A stretch of DNA of 64,000 bases from Saccharothrix ecbatanensis (GCF_014205015.1 NZ_JACHMO010000001.1:2604001-2668000); one strand, 5' to 3'; shown: positions 1 through 8,595, counted from the first letter of the stretch. Notes: generated from the sequence alone by a model not told the origin. A program made the numbers and translations.

Positions 1-602
1 TCGGCTTCGAACATGATGCTCACCATGTGGCCCAGCGGCGGTGGGCCCTGCACGCCGATGCCCAGCGCCGTGCGGACGCCGCTGCGGCCACCGTCGGCGG
101 CGACCGCGTGGCGGGCGCGCACGACCGTCGACCGGCCGCCGGACTCCACCACCGCCCGCACTCCCGACGCGTCCTGCGTCAGTTCGGTCATGGTGGTGGA
201 GAACCGGACGTCCGCGCCGGGCTGCGACTCGGCGAGTGCGCGCAGCACGACCTCGAACTTGTCCTGTGCGCAGATGTAGGAGTAGGTGGGGCTCTGCGGC
301 GCGTCGGTGGCGATCTCGGCGACCTGGTGGTGGAAGTCGTCGGCGAGCAGCGACGAACCCACCCCCACCGCGAGGCTTTCCTCGCGCGGCAGCCCGACCC
401 GTTCGACCTCGTCCTGGATGCCCCATGCGCGCACCAGTTCCATGGTGCGGGTCGACATCAGCCGCGCCTTGGGGAAGATCGACGTGCCGGCGTGCCGCTC
501 CACCAACACCGAGGACAGCCCGTGCCGGGACGCCTCCACCGATGCGGACAGGCCGACCGGGCCGCCGCCAACTACGAGCACATCGACCTCGACCTCGTTC
601 AT
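1..602 (-). CDS. FAD-dependent aromatic-type monooxygenase (N-terminal part, cut by window edge)
   Basis: The first ~200 residues of a class A flavoprotein monooxygenase (PheA/TfdB/MhpA-like). The protein opens with a Rossmann beta-strand and the FAD motif VVGGGPVG, followed by a glutamate/arginine (VLVER) that should bind the ribose. A later GGRS..RTALG segment is typical of these hydroxylases. Such enzymes use NAD(P)H and O2 to hydroxylate phenolic or polyketide substrates. The ATG at 602 was chosen because the FAD motif begins 11 residues later; the Shine-Dalgarno signal is weak (GGGACG). It is transcribed away from the polyketide operon across a 136-bp gap, so it is probably a tailoring gene of the same cluster (inference). 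The C-terminal half lies outside the window. Confidence 0.85.
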   Translation of the reverse strand, partial: MNEVEVDVLVVGGGPVGLSASVEASRHGLSSVLVERHAGTSIFPKARLMSTRTMELVRAWGIQDEVERVGLPREESLAVGVGSSLLADDFHHQVAEIATDAPQSPTYSYICAQDKFEVVLRALAESQPGADVRFSTTMTELTQDASGVRAVVESGGRSTVVRARHAVAADGGRSGVRTALGIGVQGPPPLGHMVSIMFEA

Positions 603-738
603 GGCGGCAGCGTCGCGCACGTCCCGTGACTGGTCAACACGATGGATAACGATGTGAAAGAGCTCCGATATGGCGCTTCGTTAGCGTCCTGCGCCACAGC
701 GCGCAGACGCTCTCGAACGACGATGCTGGAGTTGCCGA
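603..738. promoter_or_regulatory. Divergent promoter region of the biosynthetic cluster
   Basis: This 136-bp gap separates the divergent monooxygenase from the 17-gene operon and must hold both promoters. It is richer in AT than its surroundings. An inverted pair TGGCGC (671-676) and GCGCCA (691-696), 14 bp apart, could be an operator. I see no convincing -35/-10 pair. Confidence 0.4.
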
Positions 739-1485
739 ATGTTCACCGAAGGCTCGGTAGCACTGGTCACCGGCGGGTCGCGCGGCATCGGCCGGGCGGT
801 CGCCCTCGACCTCGCCTCCCACGGCGTGCACGTGGTGGTCAACTACTCGAGATCCGAGCAGCCCGCCAAGGAACTGGTCGCGCAGATCGAGGCGGACGGT
901 GGCAGCGCGAGCACCGCCGGCGCGGACGTGACCGACGAGGCCGCGGTGCGCGCCATGTTCCAGGGTGTGCGCTCCGAGCACGGGCGGCTCGACGTCCTGG
1001 TCACCAGCGCCGGCGTGACCCGTGACCGGTTCATGGTGGTCATGGGCAGCAAGGACTTCCGCGAGACCATGGACGTCAACATGACGGGCACGTTCCTCGC
1101 CTGCCGGGAGGCGCTGCGCATCATGCAGCACCAGCGGCGCGGGGCGATTGTGACGCTGTCGTCGTCCAGCGGCTTGGACGGCGGGTTCCCCGGCCAGACG
1201 AACTACGTCGCGTCCAAGGGCGCGATCATCGCCTTCACCAAGGCGCTGTCCAACGAGGCCGCCCCGCACGGGGTGCGCGCCAACTGCGTCGCGCCGGGGT
1301 TCATCGCCACCGACATGACCAAGTCGATCCCCGCCAAGATCCGCGCGGAGTACGAGTCGCGCATCCGGCTGGGCCGGATGGGCACGCCCGAGGAGGTCGC
1401 GCAACTCGTGACGTTCCTCGCCTCGGACCGCGCCTCTTACATCACCAGCGAGACCTTCGTCGCCAACGGCGGCGGGCTGGCCTGA
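739..1485 (+). CDS. 3-oxoacyl-ACP reductase (FabG-like short-chain dehydrogenase)
   Basis: A 248-residue classical SDR, full length for FabG. It has the NADP(H) motif TGGSRGIG (residues 11-18), a TSAG in place of the usual NNAG, serines 141-144, and the catalytic pair Tyr156/Lys160 (YVASK). The tail (GGGLA) resembles FabG proteins. It should reduce beta-ketoacyl groups on the cluster ACP. GGAG lies 9 nt before the ATG. It is the first gene of the operon; the ACP gene follows after 17 bp. No close paralogue is in the window, so it is the only ketoreductase candidate for the KS-CLF system. Confidence 0.9.
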   Translation: MFTEGSVALVTGGSRGIGRAVALDLASHGVHVVVNYSRSEQPAKELVAQIEADGGSASTAGADVTDEAAVRAMFQGVRSEHGRLDVLVTSAGVTRDRFMVVMGSKDFRETMDVNMTGTFLACREALRIMQHQRRGAIVTLSSSSGLDGGFPGQTNYVASKGAIIAFTKALSNEAAPHGVRANCVAPGFIATDMTKSIPAKIRAEYESRIRLGRMGTPEEVAQLVTFLASDRASYITSETFVANGGGLA

Positions 1486-1502
1486 CACCCATCCACCGGG
1501 AG

Positions 1503-1814
1503 ATGAAGTTGAGCATCGACGAACTGCGCGCCACGGCGGCCGCGCGCCTGCAGACCTGCGCCCAGATCAAGAAGATGATCGTGTCCCGTCTCGACCTGCC
1601 GATCGAGCCGGACTGGATCACCGACGACCAGCCGCTGTTCGGCCGCGGCCTCGAGCTGGACAGCCTCGACGTGCTGGAGCTGTACGTGGCGATCGAGGCC
1701 GAGTTCGGCGTGGCGCTCTACGACAGCGACATGTCGGTGTTCGGGTCGGTGTCGCGGCTTGCCGACCACGTCAACCCGAAGCTGGCCGAGGCGAATTCGC
1801 TGACCGGGGCATGA
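1503..1814 (+). CDS. Acyl carrier protein
   Basis: A 103-residue carrier protein with the phosphopantetheine site LELDSLDVLEL; Ser54 should be modified. The N-terminal ~20 residues extend beyond a typical 80-residue ACP. The Shine-Dalgarno GGGAG abuts the ATG at 1503, so the TTG at 1509 with ideal spacing is an alternative start that would remove two residues. The stop overlaps the ATG of the dehydratase gene (ATGA), indicating translational coupling. It is the only ACP in the cluster, so it probably carries the growing chain through the KS-CLF, ketoreductase and dehydratase. Confidence 0.9.
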   Translation: MKLSIDELRATAAARLQTCAQIKKMIVSRLDLPIEPDWITDDQPLFGRGLELDSLDVLELYVAIEAEFGVALYDSDMSVFGSVSRLADHVNPKLAEANSLTGA

Positions 1815-2284
1815 TGCGCAACGGCACCCGCCCCCGCGAGAGCTCGGCGCTGACCAACGACCAGGTCCGCGAACTGCTCCCGCACCGGTGGCCGATGTTG
1901 CTGCTGGACCGGGTCGAGAAGATCGACGCGGGCGTCAGCGGTGTGGCGATCAAGAACGTCACCGGCACCGAACTGTGGTTCCAGGGCCACTTCCCCGAAG
2001 AGGCCGTGCTGCCCGGCGTCGTGGTCATCGAGGCCATGGCGCAGTTGTCCGGTGTCATCTTCTCCCTGGCCGGCTCCAGCCGGATCAGTTACCTCGCCGG
2101 GGTGCGGTCGATGCGGTTCCGCCGGCCGATCGTGCCCGGCGACCAGATCGTGCTGTCCGCACGACGCACCGCCGGCGGTGCGGGGTTCTGCGAGTTCAAG
2201 GTCGAGGCCAAGGTCGACGGCCAGGTCGCCGCCGAAGGCTCGCTCACCATCGCCGATCCCAGCAGCTCACTCGGAAGGGCCTGA
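1811..2284 (+). CDS. 3-hydroxyacyl-ACP dehydratase (FabZ/FabA-like hot-dog)
   Basis: A 157-residue hot-dog protein close to FabZ in length. It shows the early HRWPMLLLD segment, the catalytic histidine in FQGHFPEE (His60) and the catalytic glutamate in VVIEAMAQ (Glu74). The expected reaction is removal of water from 3-hydroxyacyl-ACP to give a trans-2-enoyl chain. It overlaps the ACP gene by 4 bp. Together with the SDR and KS-CLF it makes a chain-reducing type II system; no dedicated enoyl reductase of FabI type is seen, so double bonds may be kept (inference). Confidence 0.9.
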   Translation: MMRNGTRPRESSALTNDQVRELLPHRWPMLLLDRVEKIDAGVSGVAIKNVTGTELWFQGHFPEEAVLPGVVVIEAMAQLSGVIFSLAGSSRISYLAGVRSMRFRRPIVPGDQIVLSARRTAGGAGFCEFKVEAKVDGQVAAEGSLTIADPSSSLGRA

Positions 2285-2292
2285 CAAACACC

Positions 2293-3366
2293 ATGGATTC
2301 GCTGACCTCGCCGCTGGCCGCCGTCCACCCGGAGGGCACCGAGTACGGCGCCGCGCAGGAAGCCCACGTGGCTTTGCGCTACACCACGCTCGATGAGGAG
2401 TACACCGCGATCCGGGAGCGCGCCGCGGTGCTGGACCTGTCCGGTTCGCGCGTGCTGGAGGTCTCCGGCTCCGACGCGACCGACTTCATGCAGCGGGCGC
2501 TGGCCCGCGACGTGGAGTACCTGACCTCGGAGCGCTGCATGACGAGCCTCGTCCTGGACGAGGAGGGCCTGGTCGTGGACCAGGTCGTCGTGTGGGGCCG
2601 TGAGGACGGGATGCTCGTGGAGAGCTCCGTGGGCGGCGGCGCCCGGCTGTTGGAGCACCTGCGGTCCGTCGCGGGCGAGGACCGGGTCGAGATCAAGGAT
2701 CTGACCGGCGAGCAGGTCCTGCTGGGCCTGGAAGGGCCCTACGCGTGGGGTGTCGTCGGCCGCCTGGTCGACGGTGAGCTCGCCGCGCTGCCGTTCGAGT
2801 CCGTCGTGGACACCACCTGGGACGGCGTGGACGTGCTGTTCGCCCGCACCGGTGTCACCGGCGAGTACGGCTACAAGGTGCTCGTGCCGCACGACCAGGC
2901 CGCGACGCTGTGGGCCAAGGCCGTCGAGCAGGCCACCCCGGCGGGCCACGAGGCGCTGGAGCTGGCGATGCTGGAGGTCCGCCAGCCCACCCACCACGAG
3001 CACGCCGACGGCGCCGACGTCCTCACCATGGGCGCGAACTGGCTGGTCGACATCACCAAGGAGTCGTTCATCGGCCGGGACGCGGTGCTGGCCGCGTTCT
3101 CCGGTGGCGCGACCCGCCGCACCGTCGGGTTCTCCGGCGGCGACACCGTCCCCGCGGCCGGCACTCCGGTCACCGTGGGCGGCGAGCAGGTCGGCGTCGT
3201 CGTCCACGCCGTGCACAGCATCGGTCTCGGCGCGCCCCTGGGGTTGGCGCGCCTGGACGCCGACCTGGCTGCCGCCGGACTGCGGCTGACCGTCGGCGAC
3301 GCCGACGTCACCACCCTCACGAGCCCTTACGTCACGCCCAAGAGCTGGAGCACCCCGATCATCTGA
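2293..3366 (+). CDS. GcvT-like aminomethyltransferase/folate-binding protein
   Basis: A 357-residue protein of the glycine cleavage T-protein/YgfZ superfamily. It shows the N-terminal beta-barrel segment (VLDLSGSRVLEVSG, DFMQRALARDVEYL), the folate-fold segment with TGVTGEYGYKVLVP (residues ~193-207), the conserved LEVRQP region, and the C-terminal barrel starting near the KESFIGRDAV segment. These resemble canonical GcvT features (SLTGEDGYE, EAGL..YG, K..FIG), but other GCV genes are absent here. The T-protein normally moves a methylene from aminomethyl-lipoyl to tetrahydrofolate. Its task in a polyketide operon is unknown; a one-carbon transfer or demethylation on a pathway intermediate is speculation. 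The ATG has only a distant GGAAGGG upstream. Confidence 0.8.
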   Translation: MDSLTSPLAAVHPEGTEYGAAQEAHVALRYTTLDEEYTAIRERAAVLDLSGSRVLEVSGSDATDFMQRALARDVEYLTSERCMTSLVLDEEGLVVDQVVVWGREDGMLVESSVGGGARLLEHLRSVAGEDRVEIKDLTGEQVLLGLEGPYAWGVVGRLVDGELAALPFESVVDTTWDGVDVLFARTGVTGEYGYKVLVPHDQAATLWAKAVEQATPAGHEALELAMLEVRQPTHHEHADGADVLTMGANWLVDITKESFIGRDAVLAAFSGGATRRTVGFSGGDTVPAAGTPVTVGGEQVGVVVHAVHSIGLGAPLGLARLDADLAAAGLRLTVGDADVTTLTSPYVTPKSWSTPII

Positions 3367-3393
3367 TCGGGGCCAGGGAAGAAGGAGCACGCC

Positions 3394-5679
3394 ATGGCGC
3401 TGCGACCGGTCGTCATCACCGGGGTCGGCGTGATCTGCGCGATCGGCCGTGACCCGCAGGAGTTCTGGCAGCGGCTGGCCGCCGGTCGCAGCGGGATCAC
3501 CGAGATCGCCGACGACGCGTTCCACGCGTTCGACGCCCGTTATGCCGGGCAGGTGCCCGACGAGTGGATCGACGGGCAGTCCGGTCCCTCCGACGCGCAC
3601 CTGGACCGAACGTCCCGGTTGGCGCTGGTCGCGGCCCGCCAGGCGATCGCCCAGGCGGGACTGTCCGAGCAGGACCTCGACCAGGACCGCTACGGGCTGG
3701 TGCTGGGCAAGTGCCAGGCCACCCCGGCCGCGGACGGCGGCTACCAGCCGATGCACGCGACCGGTGACATCGTCGCCGGTGTGCTGGGCATGCGGGGTCC
3801 GCGGATCCTCGTGTCCACCGCGTGCGCGGCCGGCGGCAACGCGGTCGGGCTCGCCAAGGACAAGATCCTCACCGGCGAGGCCGACGTGGTCCTCGCCGGC
3901 GGGGTGGACCCGCTGCTGTTCGGCACCTACGCCGGGTTCGCCGGGCTGCACGCGCTGAGCGACCGGCCCTGCGGCCCCTACAGCCGTTCGGACGGCCTGA
4001 ACCTCGGCGAGGGCGCGGCGTTCGTCGTGGTCGAGCCGCTGGACCGGGTCCTGGCGCGGGGCGGGACGCCGCTGGCGGAGGTCGCCGGCTACGGCCTGTC
4101 CGCGGACGCCCACCACGCCACGGCGCCCGACCCCACGGGTCGCGGCGGTGTCAGCGCGATGCGCCGCGCCCTGGCCGACGCCGGCCTGACGTCGGACGAC
4201 GTGCACTACGTCAACGGGCACGGCACCGGCACCCCGGCGAACGACGCCATGGAGATCAAGGTGATGCGCACCGTGTTCGGTGACCGCGCGCCGCAGGTCC
4301 CCACCAGCAGCATCAAGTCGTTCCTCGGCCACACCCTCGGCGCCGCCGGCGCGGTCGAGGCGGTGGCGAGCGTGCTGGCGCTCAAGCACCAGACCGCGCC
4401 GCCGACGATCGGGTTCGAGGGCCGCGAGGCGCCGTCCGGGCTGGACTTCGTGCCCGACACGGCACGGCCGATGCCGATGTCGGTGGTGGCGTCGAACAAC
4501 TACGCCTTCGGCGGCAACAACGTGTCGCTGCTGCTCACCTCACCCCGTGACACCGGCGCGGACACGGCCGACGCGGACACCGCGGGCGGGTTGCCCGAGA
4601 TGGACGTGGTCATCTCCGGCCTCGGCCCGGTCGGCCCGCTGGGCGTCGGCATCGCGGAGGTCTCCGAGGCCCTCGCCACCGGCCGCCGCCAGGTGGGCGG
4701 GCAGCCGTCGCTGACCGGCCGCACGTTCGCGCCCCGGTCGCTGTGGCGGCACATGAACAACCTGTCGCGCATGGCGATCGCCGCGTCGCGGCTGTCGCTG
4801 GAGGACGCCGGCCTGCAGCTGTCCCGCGCCGAGGCCGAGAACGTGGGCGTCATGTTCGCCACCGCCGCGGGGTCGTGGGAGAGCACCGACGGGTTCGACG
4901 AGAGCGTCCTGGCCAACCCCAACAAGCCCGCCGTGCTGAGCTTCTCCAACGTGGTGCTCAACGCCACCGGCGGCGCGGTGTGCCAGACGCTGGGCCTGCG
5001 CGGGCCGACGACGACGATCTGCAACGGCGGCGCGTCGGCGTCCATCGCGCTGGACTGCGCGGTGGAGACCATCCGCGCGGGCAAGGCCGACGTGGTGCTC
5101 GTGGTCGCCGCCGACGAGGCGGCGCTCGCCGCCGAAGGTCTCGACGTCACCCCCTACGACCGGGTGAACAACGGGTCGGTGCCCGCGTCCGGAGCGGTGG
5201 CGCTGGTCGTGGAGTCGGCGCGGCACTGCGCCGAGCGCGGCGGCACGCCCTACGCGAAGGTCGTGGGCGGCGGCCACGTCGGCGGCGCCGGCGAGGACGA
5301 GCGGGTCCTGGTGGCGCGCAGCCTGGCGAAGGTCGACACGGAAGGCGTGCGGCTGGTGTTCGGCGCGGCGGTCGGCGACGAGCACGACGCCGACGAGGCC
5401 GCGGCGGTGTTCGACGCGGTCCCCGACGCGCTGCTGACCGCCACCACCGGTTACACCGGCGACTGCCGGGCCGCGACCGGCGGGTTGAACCTGGCGCTGG
5501 CCGCCCTGGCGGTCCGCGACGGCGTCGCACCCGCCGTGGCCGGCCTGACCACCCCGCAGGTGGGCGGCCTGTCCGGGTACGTCACGAAGTCGGAGCTCGA
5601 CGCACCGGTGGACCGGACGCTGGTCCTCAGCGCCGCCGCCGGGTCGGTGCGGGGCGTGACCGTGCTGGGCGCACCGTGA
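3394..5679 (+). CDS. Ketosynthase-chain length factor fusion (KSalpha-KSbeta in one chain)
   Basis: A 761-residue protein made of two consecutive FabF-type thiolase folds. The first half (~1-390) has the full catalytic triad: Cys144 in STACAAGG, His276 in NGHGTGT and His313 in FLGHTLGAAG. A short acidic linker (TGADTADADTAGG) follows. The second half (~400-761) keeps the fold (SVPASGAVALVVESA, ADVVLVV), but the position of the catalytic cysteine is Gly546 in the run ICNGGASAS and the two histidine motifs are not recognisable. That pattern is expected of a chain length factor. KSalpha and CLF are normally separate, translationally coupled genes; here they are one polypeptide. A good AAGGAG lies 7 nt before the ATG. 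The partners KR, DH, ACP and AT are in the same operon. Confidence 0.9.
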   Translation: MALRPVVITGVGVICAIGRDPQEFWQRLAAGRSGITEIADDAFHAFDARYAGQVPDEWIDGQSGPSDAHLDRTSRLALVAARQAIAQAGLSEQDLDQDRYGLVLGKCQATPAADGGYQPMHATGDIVAGVLGMRGPRILVSTACAAGGNAVGLAKDKILTGEADVVLAGGVDPLLFGTYAGFAGLHALSDRPCGPYSRSDGLNLGEGAAFVVVEPLDRVLARGGTPLAEVAGYGLSADAHHATAPDPTGRGGVSAMRRALADAGLTSDDVHYVNGHGTGTPANDAMEIKVMRTVFGDRAPQVPTSSIKSFLGHTLGAAGAVEAVASVLALKHQTAPPTIGFEGREAPSGLDFVPDTARPMPMSVVASNNYAFGGNNVSLLLTSPRDTGADTADADTAGGLPEMDVVISGLGPVGPLGVGIAEVSEALATGRRQVGGQPSLTGRTFAPRSLWRHMNNLSRMAIAASRLSLEDAGLQLSRAEAENVGVMFATAAGSWESTDGFDESVLANPNKPAVLSFSNVVLNATGGAVCQTLGLRGPTTTICNGGASASIALDCAVETIRAGKADVVLVVAADEAALAAEGLDVTPYDRVNNGSVPASGAVALVVESARHCAERGGTPYAKVVGGGHVGGAGEDERVLVARSLAKVDTEGVRLVFGAAVGDEHDADEAAAVFDAVPDALLTATTGYTGDCRAATGGLNLALAALAVRDGVAPAVAGLTTPQVGGLSGYVTKSELDAPVDRTLVLSAAAGSVRGVTVLGAP

Positions 5680-6446
5680 CCACCGCGGCGGATCCCGTGA
5701 CGGCCCCGGCGGCCGCTCCCGGGACGCCGTTCGACGTGGCGGAGACCGACCGGTTGCTGACCACCACCCGGTCGGTGCGCCGCCGGCTGGACCTGGACCG
5801 GCCGGTTCCCCGCGAGATCGTCGAGCAGGCCCTGGAAGTGGCGGTGCAGGCGCCGACGGCCAACGACCAGCAGAACTGGCGGTGGCTGGTCGTCACCGAG
5901 CAGTCGGTGAAGGACGAGCTGGCCGCCGTCGTGCGGCACGCGTGGAACTTCCACCAGCGCGAGGTGCTGACCAGGTCGGGGCGGCGGCGCAACAACGCGC
6001 AGAACCAGCGCAACAACGCCTCCGCCGCGACCCTGGTCGACATCCTGGCCAAGGTGCCGGTGCTGGTGATCCCGTGCGTGCTGGGCCGCCCGCCGGACAT
6101 CGGCGCGATCGACGAGGAGTACGTGCGCACCGCCGCGGGCCGGCGCAACGTCGGCACCTGGCAGGAGGACGTGCGGCTGGGCGCCATGCGGGCCAGCAAC
6201 TTCTACGGCTCGATCTTCCCCGCCGTGTGGTCGTTCCAGCTCGCGCTGCGCAGCCGGGGCCTGGGCTCCACGATCACCGGCCTGCACCTGCCGTTCGAGA
6301 AGCACGTCGGCGCCCTGCTGGGCATCCCCTCGGGGGTCACCCAGGTGTGCATGGTGCCGGTGGCCTACACCGTCGGCACCGACTTCCGCCCCGCGAGCCG
6401 GCACCCCGCCGCGGAGCGCACGCACTGGGAGAGGTGGCAGGGATGA
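5676..6446 (+). CDS. Nitroreductase-family FMN oxidoreductase
   Basis: A 256-residue nitroreductase-fold protein. The N-terminus carries the FMN-contact segment TTRSVRRRLDL and QAPTANDQQNWRWLVV, and the C-terminal part has LRSRGLGSTITG.H and a conserved GIPSGV turn. The GTG start overlaps the KS-CLF stop (GTGA). Family members reduce nitro, quinone or enone groups, or oxidise heterocycles, using FMN and NAD(P)H. In this operon it could act as an enoyl reductase or as a late tailoring oxidase; the sequence does not decide. An asparagine/arginine-rich insert (RRRNNAQNQRNNAS, residues ~106-119) is unusual. Confidence 0.85.
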   Translation: MTTAADPVTAPAAAPGTPFDVAETDRLLTTTRSVRRRLDLDRPVPREIVEQALEVAVQAPTANDQQNWRWLVVTEQSVKDELAAVVRHAWNFHQREVLTRSGRRRNNAQNQRNNASAATLVDILAKVPVLVIPCVLGRPPDIGAIDEEYVRTAAGRRNVGTWQEDVRLGAMRASNFYGSIFPAVWSFQLALRSRGLGSTITGLHLPFEKHVGALLGIPSGVTQVCMVPVAYTVGTDFRPASRHPAAERTHWERWQG

Positions 6447-7714
6447 CCCCCACAGGGACGGGTTCCGGCACGGGCACGGCACGGGTCGACGTGGTCGTCG
6501 TCGGCGGAGGGATCGCGGGCGCCTCGGCGGCGGCGAACCTCACCGCGAACGGCCTGTCGGTGCTGCTGCTGGAGAAGCAGGACACCTACCAGGACATCGT
6601 GCGCGGCGAGTGGATCGCCCCGTGGGGCATGCGCGAGGCGCAGCTGCTGGGCGTGGAGGACGCGTTCGGCGTCGGCGGCGCCTGGGAGATCCGCGAGTGG
6701 GTCCAGTGGGACGAGACCGTCGCCCCCGACGACGCCGAGGTCGTCGACATGACCCGCTTCGTGCCCGGTGTCGGCGGGCCGATGTCGTTCCCGCACCACA
6801 CGGTGTGCGAGCTGATGGTCGAGCAGGCCCACGGCAACGGCGGCCAGATCGTGATGGGCGTCCGCAAGGTCCGCGTCACGCAGGGCACCGAACCGGTGGT
6901 GACCTACCACACCGACGCGGGCGAGCACGAGGTGCGGGCGCGGATCGTGCTGGGCGCGACCGGCCGCGGCTGCACGGTGGGCCGCCAGGTCGGCGTCACC
7001 ATGGAGACCTCGGTGCACCACTGGGGCGGCGGGGTGCGCGTGTCGGGCCTGGACGACTGGCCGATGGACGTGCAGGCCATGGGCACCGAGGCCGACAAGA
7101 TGTTCATGGTGTTCCCGCAGGGCGAGGGCGTCGCCCGGCTCTACATCAACTTCCCCACCACCAACCGCGACCGCTACCGCGGGCCCAACGGCATGGAGCG
7201 GTTCATCGGCGACTTCGAGCTGGAGTGCCTGCCCGACCGCGGCAAGTCCGTCTACGCCGCGGCGGTGCCGCTGGGGCCGCTGAAGCTGTGGCCGTCGGTC
7301 AAGGCCGTGCCGGAGCGCCCGCCGGTGGTGGACGGCGTGGTGCTGATCGGCGACGAGGCCGGCGCCGCGGACACCGTGCTGGGCACCGGGTTGTCGTCGG
7401 CGCTGCGCGATTCCCGCGCGGTGTGCGGCATCCTGCTCGGCGGCGACGACTGGTCGCCCGCCGCGTTCGCCCCCTACCTGGCCGAACGCGACTTCCGGAT
7501 GGGGCGGCTGCACTTCGGCGCGGAGATCGTCGCCAAGCTGCACTGCGAGTTCGGCCCGGAAGCGGCCGAGCGGCGCCGCCGCGTCCGCGACCTCATGAAC
7601 GACAACTTCGCCGCGCAGGTCACCGGCCTGCTCAACATGGTCAGCCCCGAGGACGTGCCCGACTTCGGGTTCAGCGAGTTCTTCGCCGAACGGCTTTTCA
7701 GGGAGACGGTGTGA
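6443..7714 (+). CDS. FAD-dependent oxidoreductase/monooxygenase
   Basis: A 423-residue flavoprotein of the p-hydroxybenzoate hydroxylase/geranylgeranyl reductase fold. It opens with VDVVVVGGGIAGASAA (FAD pyrophosphate site), followed by LLLEKQ, and carries the second FAD motif VVLIGDEAGAADTVLGTG (residues ~300). The HHWGGGVR region around residue 193 lies where substrate enters in relatives. It overlaps the nitroreductase gene by 4 bp (ATGA) and the next hydrolase gene by 4 bp (GTGA). Likely roles are hydroxylation or epoxidation of the pathway product; the following epoxide-hydrolase-like gene would fit an epoxidation step (inference). Confidence 0.85.
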   Translation: MTPTGTGSGTGTARVDVVVVGGGIAGASAAANLTANGLSVLLLEKQDTYQDIVRGEWIAPWGMREAQLLGVEDAFGVGGAWEIREWVQWDETVAPDDAEVVDMTRFVPGVGGPMSFPHHTVCELMVEQAHGNGGQIVMGVRKVRVTQGTEPVVTYHTDAGEHEVRARIVLGATGRGCTVGRQVGVTMETSVHHWGGGVRVSGLDDWPMDVQAMGTEADKMFMVFPQGEGVARLYINFPTTNRDRYRGPNGMERFIGDFELECLPDRGKSVYAAAVPLGPLKLWPSVKAVPERPPVVDGVVLIGDEAGAADTVLGTGLSSALRDSRAVCGILLGGDDWSPAAFAPYLAERDFRMGRLHFGAEIVAKLHCEFGPEAAERRRRVRDLMNDNFAAQVTGLLNMVSPEDVPDFGFSEFFAERLFRETV

Positions 7715-8595
7715 GCGCCAACAACAGCTTGATCAACGCCCGCGCGCAGGTCAACGGGGTCGAGATCGCCTACGTCGACCAGGGCGAGGGCGACCCGGTG
7801 CTGCTGCTGCACGGCTTCCCCGACTCGCACTACCTGTGGCGCCACCAGATCCCGATGCTGGTAGACGCCGGGTTCCGGGTCATCGCGCCGGACCTGCGCG
7901 GGTTCGGCGAGTCGTCCAAGCCGCAGGAGATCGACGCCTACTCGATGCGCAACATCGTCAACGACGTCGTGGCGCTGACCATGCAGCTGGGCATCCAGAA
8001 GACCCACGTGGTGGGCCACGACTGGGGCGCCGCGGTGGCGTGGATGTACGCGTTCCTCATGCCCCGGCGGGTGGACCACCTCGCGGTGCTGTCGGTCGGG
8101 CACCCCGGCGTGTTCGCCACGCAGACGGTGCAGCAGCGCGCCGCCAGCTGGTACATGCTGCTCTACCAGTTCCCCGGCGTCAGCGAGCAGTTGTTGCGCC
8201 GCAACGGGTGGCGGCTGTTCAAGGAGATCATCGGCGGCGAGGGCGACCACCAGCGCTACCTGCGCGAGCTGGCCAAGCCGGGCGCGTTGACGGCGGGCCT
8301 GAACTGGTACCGGGCCAACCGGTCCCCGGAGGCCGAGCTGCGGGTGGAGGGCAACTTCCCGCCGGTGTTCGCGCCGACGCTGGGCATCTGGTCCAGCGGC
8401 GACAAGGCCCTGCTGGAGGACGGCATGGTCGGGTCGGCGAAGTTCGTCAAGGGCCCGTGGCGCTACGAGCGCGTCGAGGACGCCAGCCACTGGATCCCGC
8501 TGGACCAGCCCGAGCTGGTCGGCAAGCTGCTGCTGGGGTTCCTGGGCACCGAGCAGCCCGCGGCCGCGGCGGTCAGCCGCCGCCGCCGCATGTAG
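7711..8595 (+). CDS. Alpha/beta hydrolase, epoxide hydrolase-like
   Basis: A 294-residue alpha/beta hydrolase. The oxyanion motif LLLHGFPDSHYLW is at residues 31-43, the nucleophile elbow GHDWG places Asp104 as nucleophile (as in epoxide hydrolases and haloalkane dehalogenases, not serine esterases), and the catalytic histidine is in EDASHWIPLDQP near the C-terminus. The GTG start overlaps the upstream flavoenzyme stop. The Asp nucleophile argues against a thioesterase. It could open an epoxide made by the upstream flavoenzyme. The C-terminal tail is arginine-rich (SRRRRM). Confidence 0.85.
   Translation: MSANNSLINARAQVNGVEIAYVDQGEGDPVLLLHGFPDSHYLWRHQIPMLVDAGFRVIAPDLRGFGESSKPQEIDAYSMRNIVNDVVALTMQLGIQKTHVVGHDWGAAVAWMYAFLMPRRVDHLAVLSVGHPGVFATQTVQQRAASWYMLLYQFPGVSEQLLRRNGWRLFKEIIGGEGDHQRYLRELAKPGALTAGLNWYRANRSPEAELRVEGNFPPVFAPTLGIWSSGDKALLEDGMVGSAKFVKGPWRYERVEDASHWIPLDQPELVGKLLLGFLGTEQPAAAAVSRRRRM

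Noticed and set aside
2089..4389. 766-codon minus-strand open frame
   Set aside because: Shadow of the GcvT-like and KS-CLF genes; high GC removes stop codons in this frame.
3394..5679. KS-KS protein considered as PUFA or enediyne synthase part
   Set aside because: No AT, ACP, KR or DH domains are in the chain; both halves are stand-alone FabF-like folds and the other functions are separate genes.
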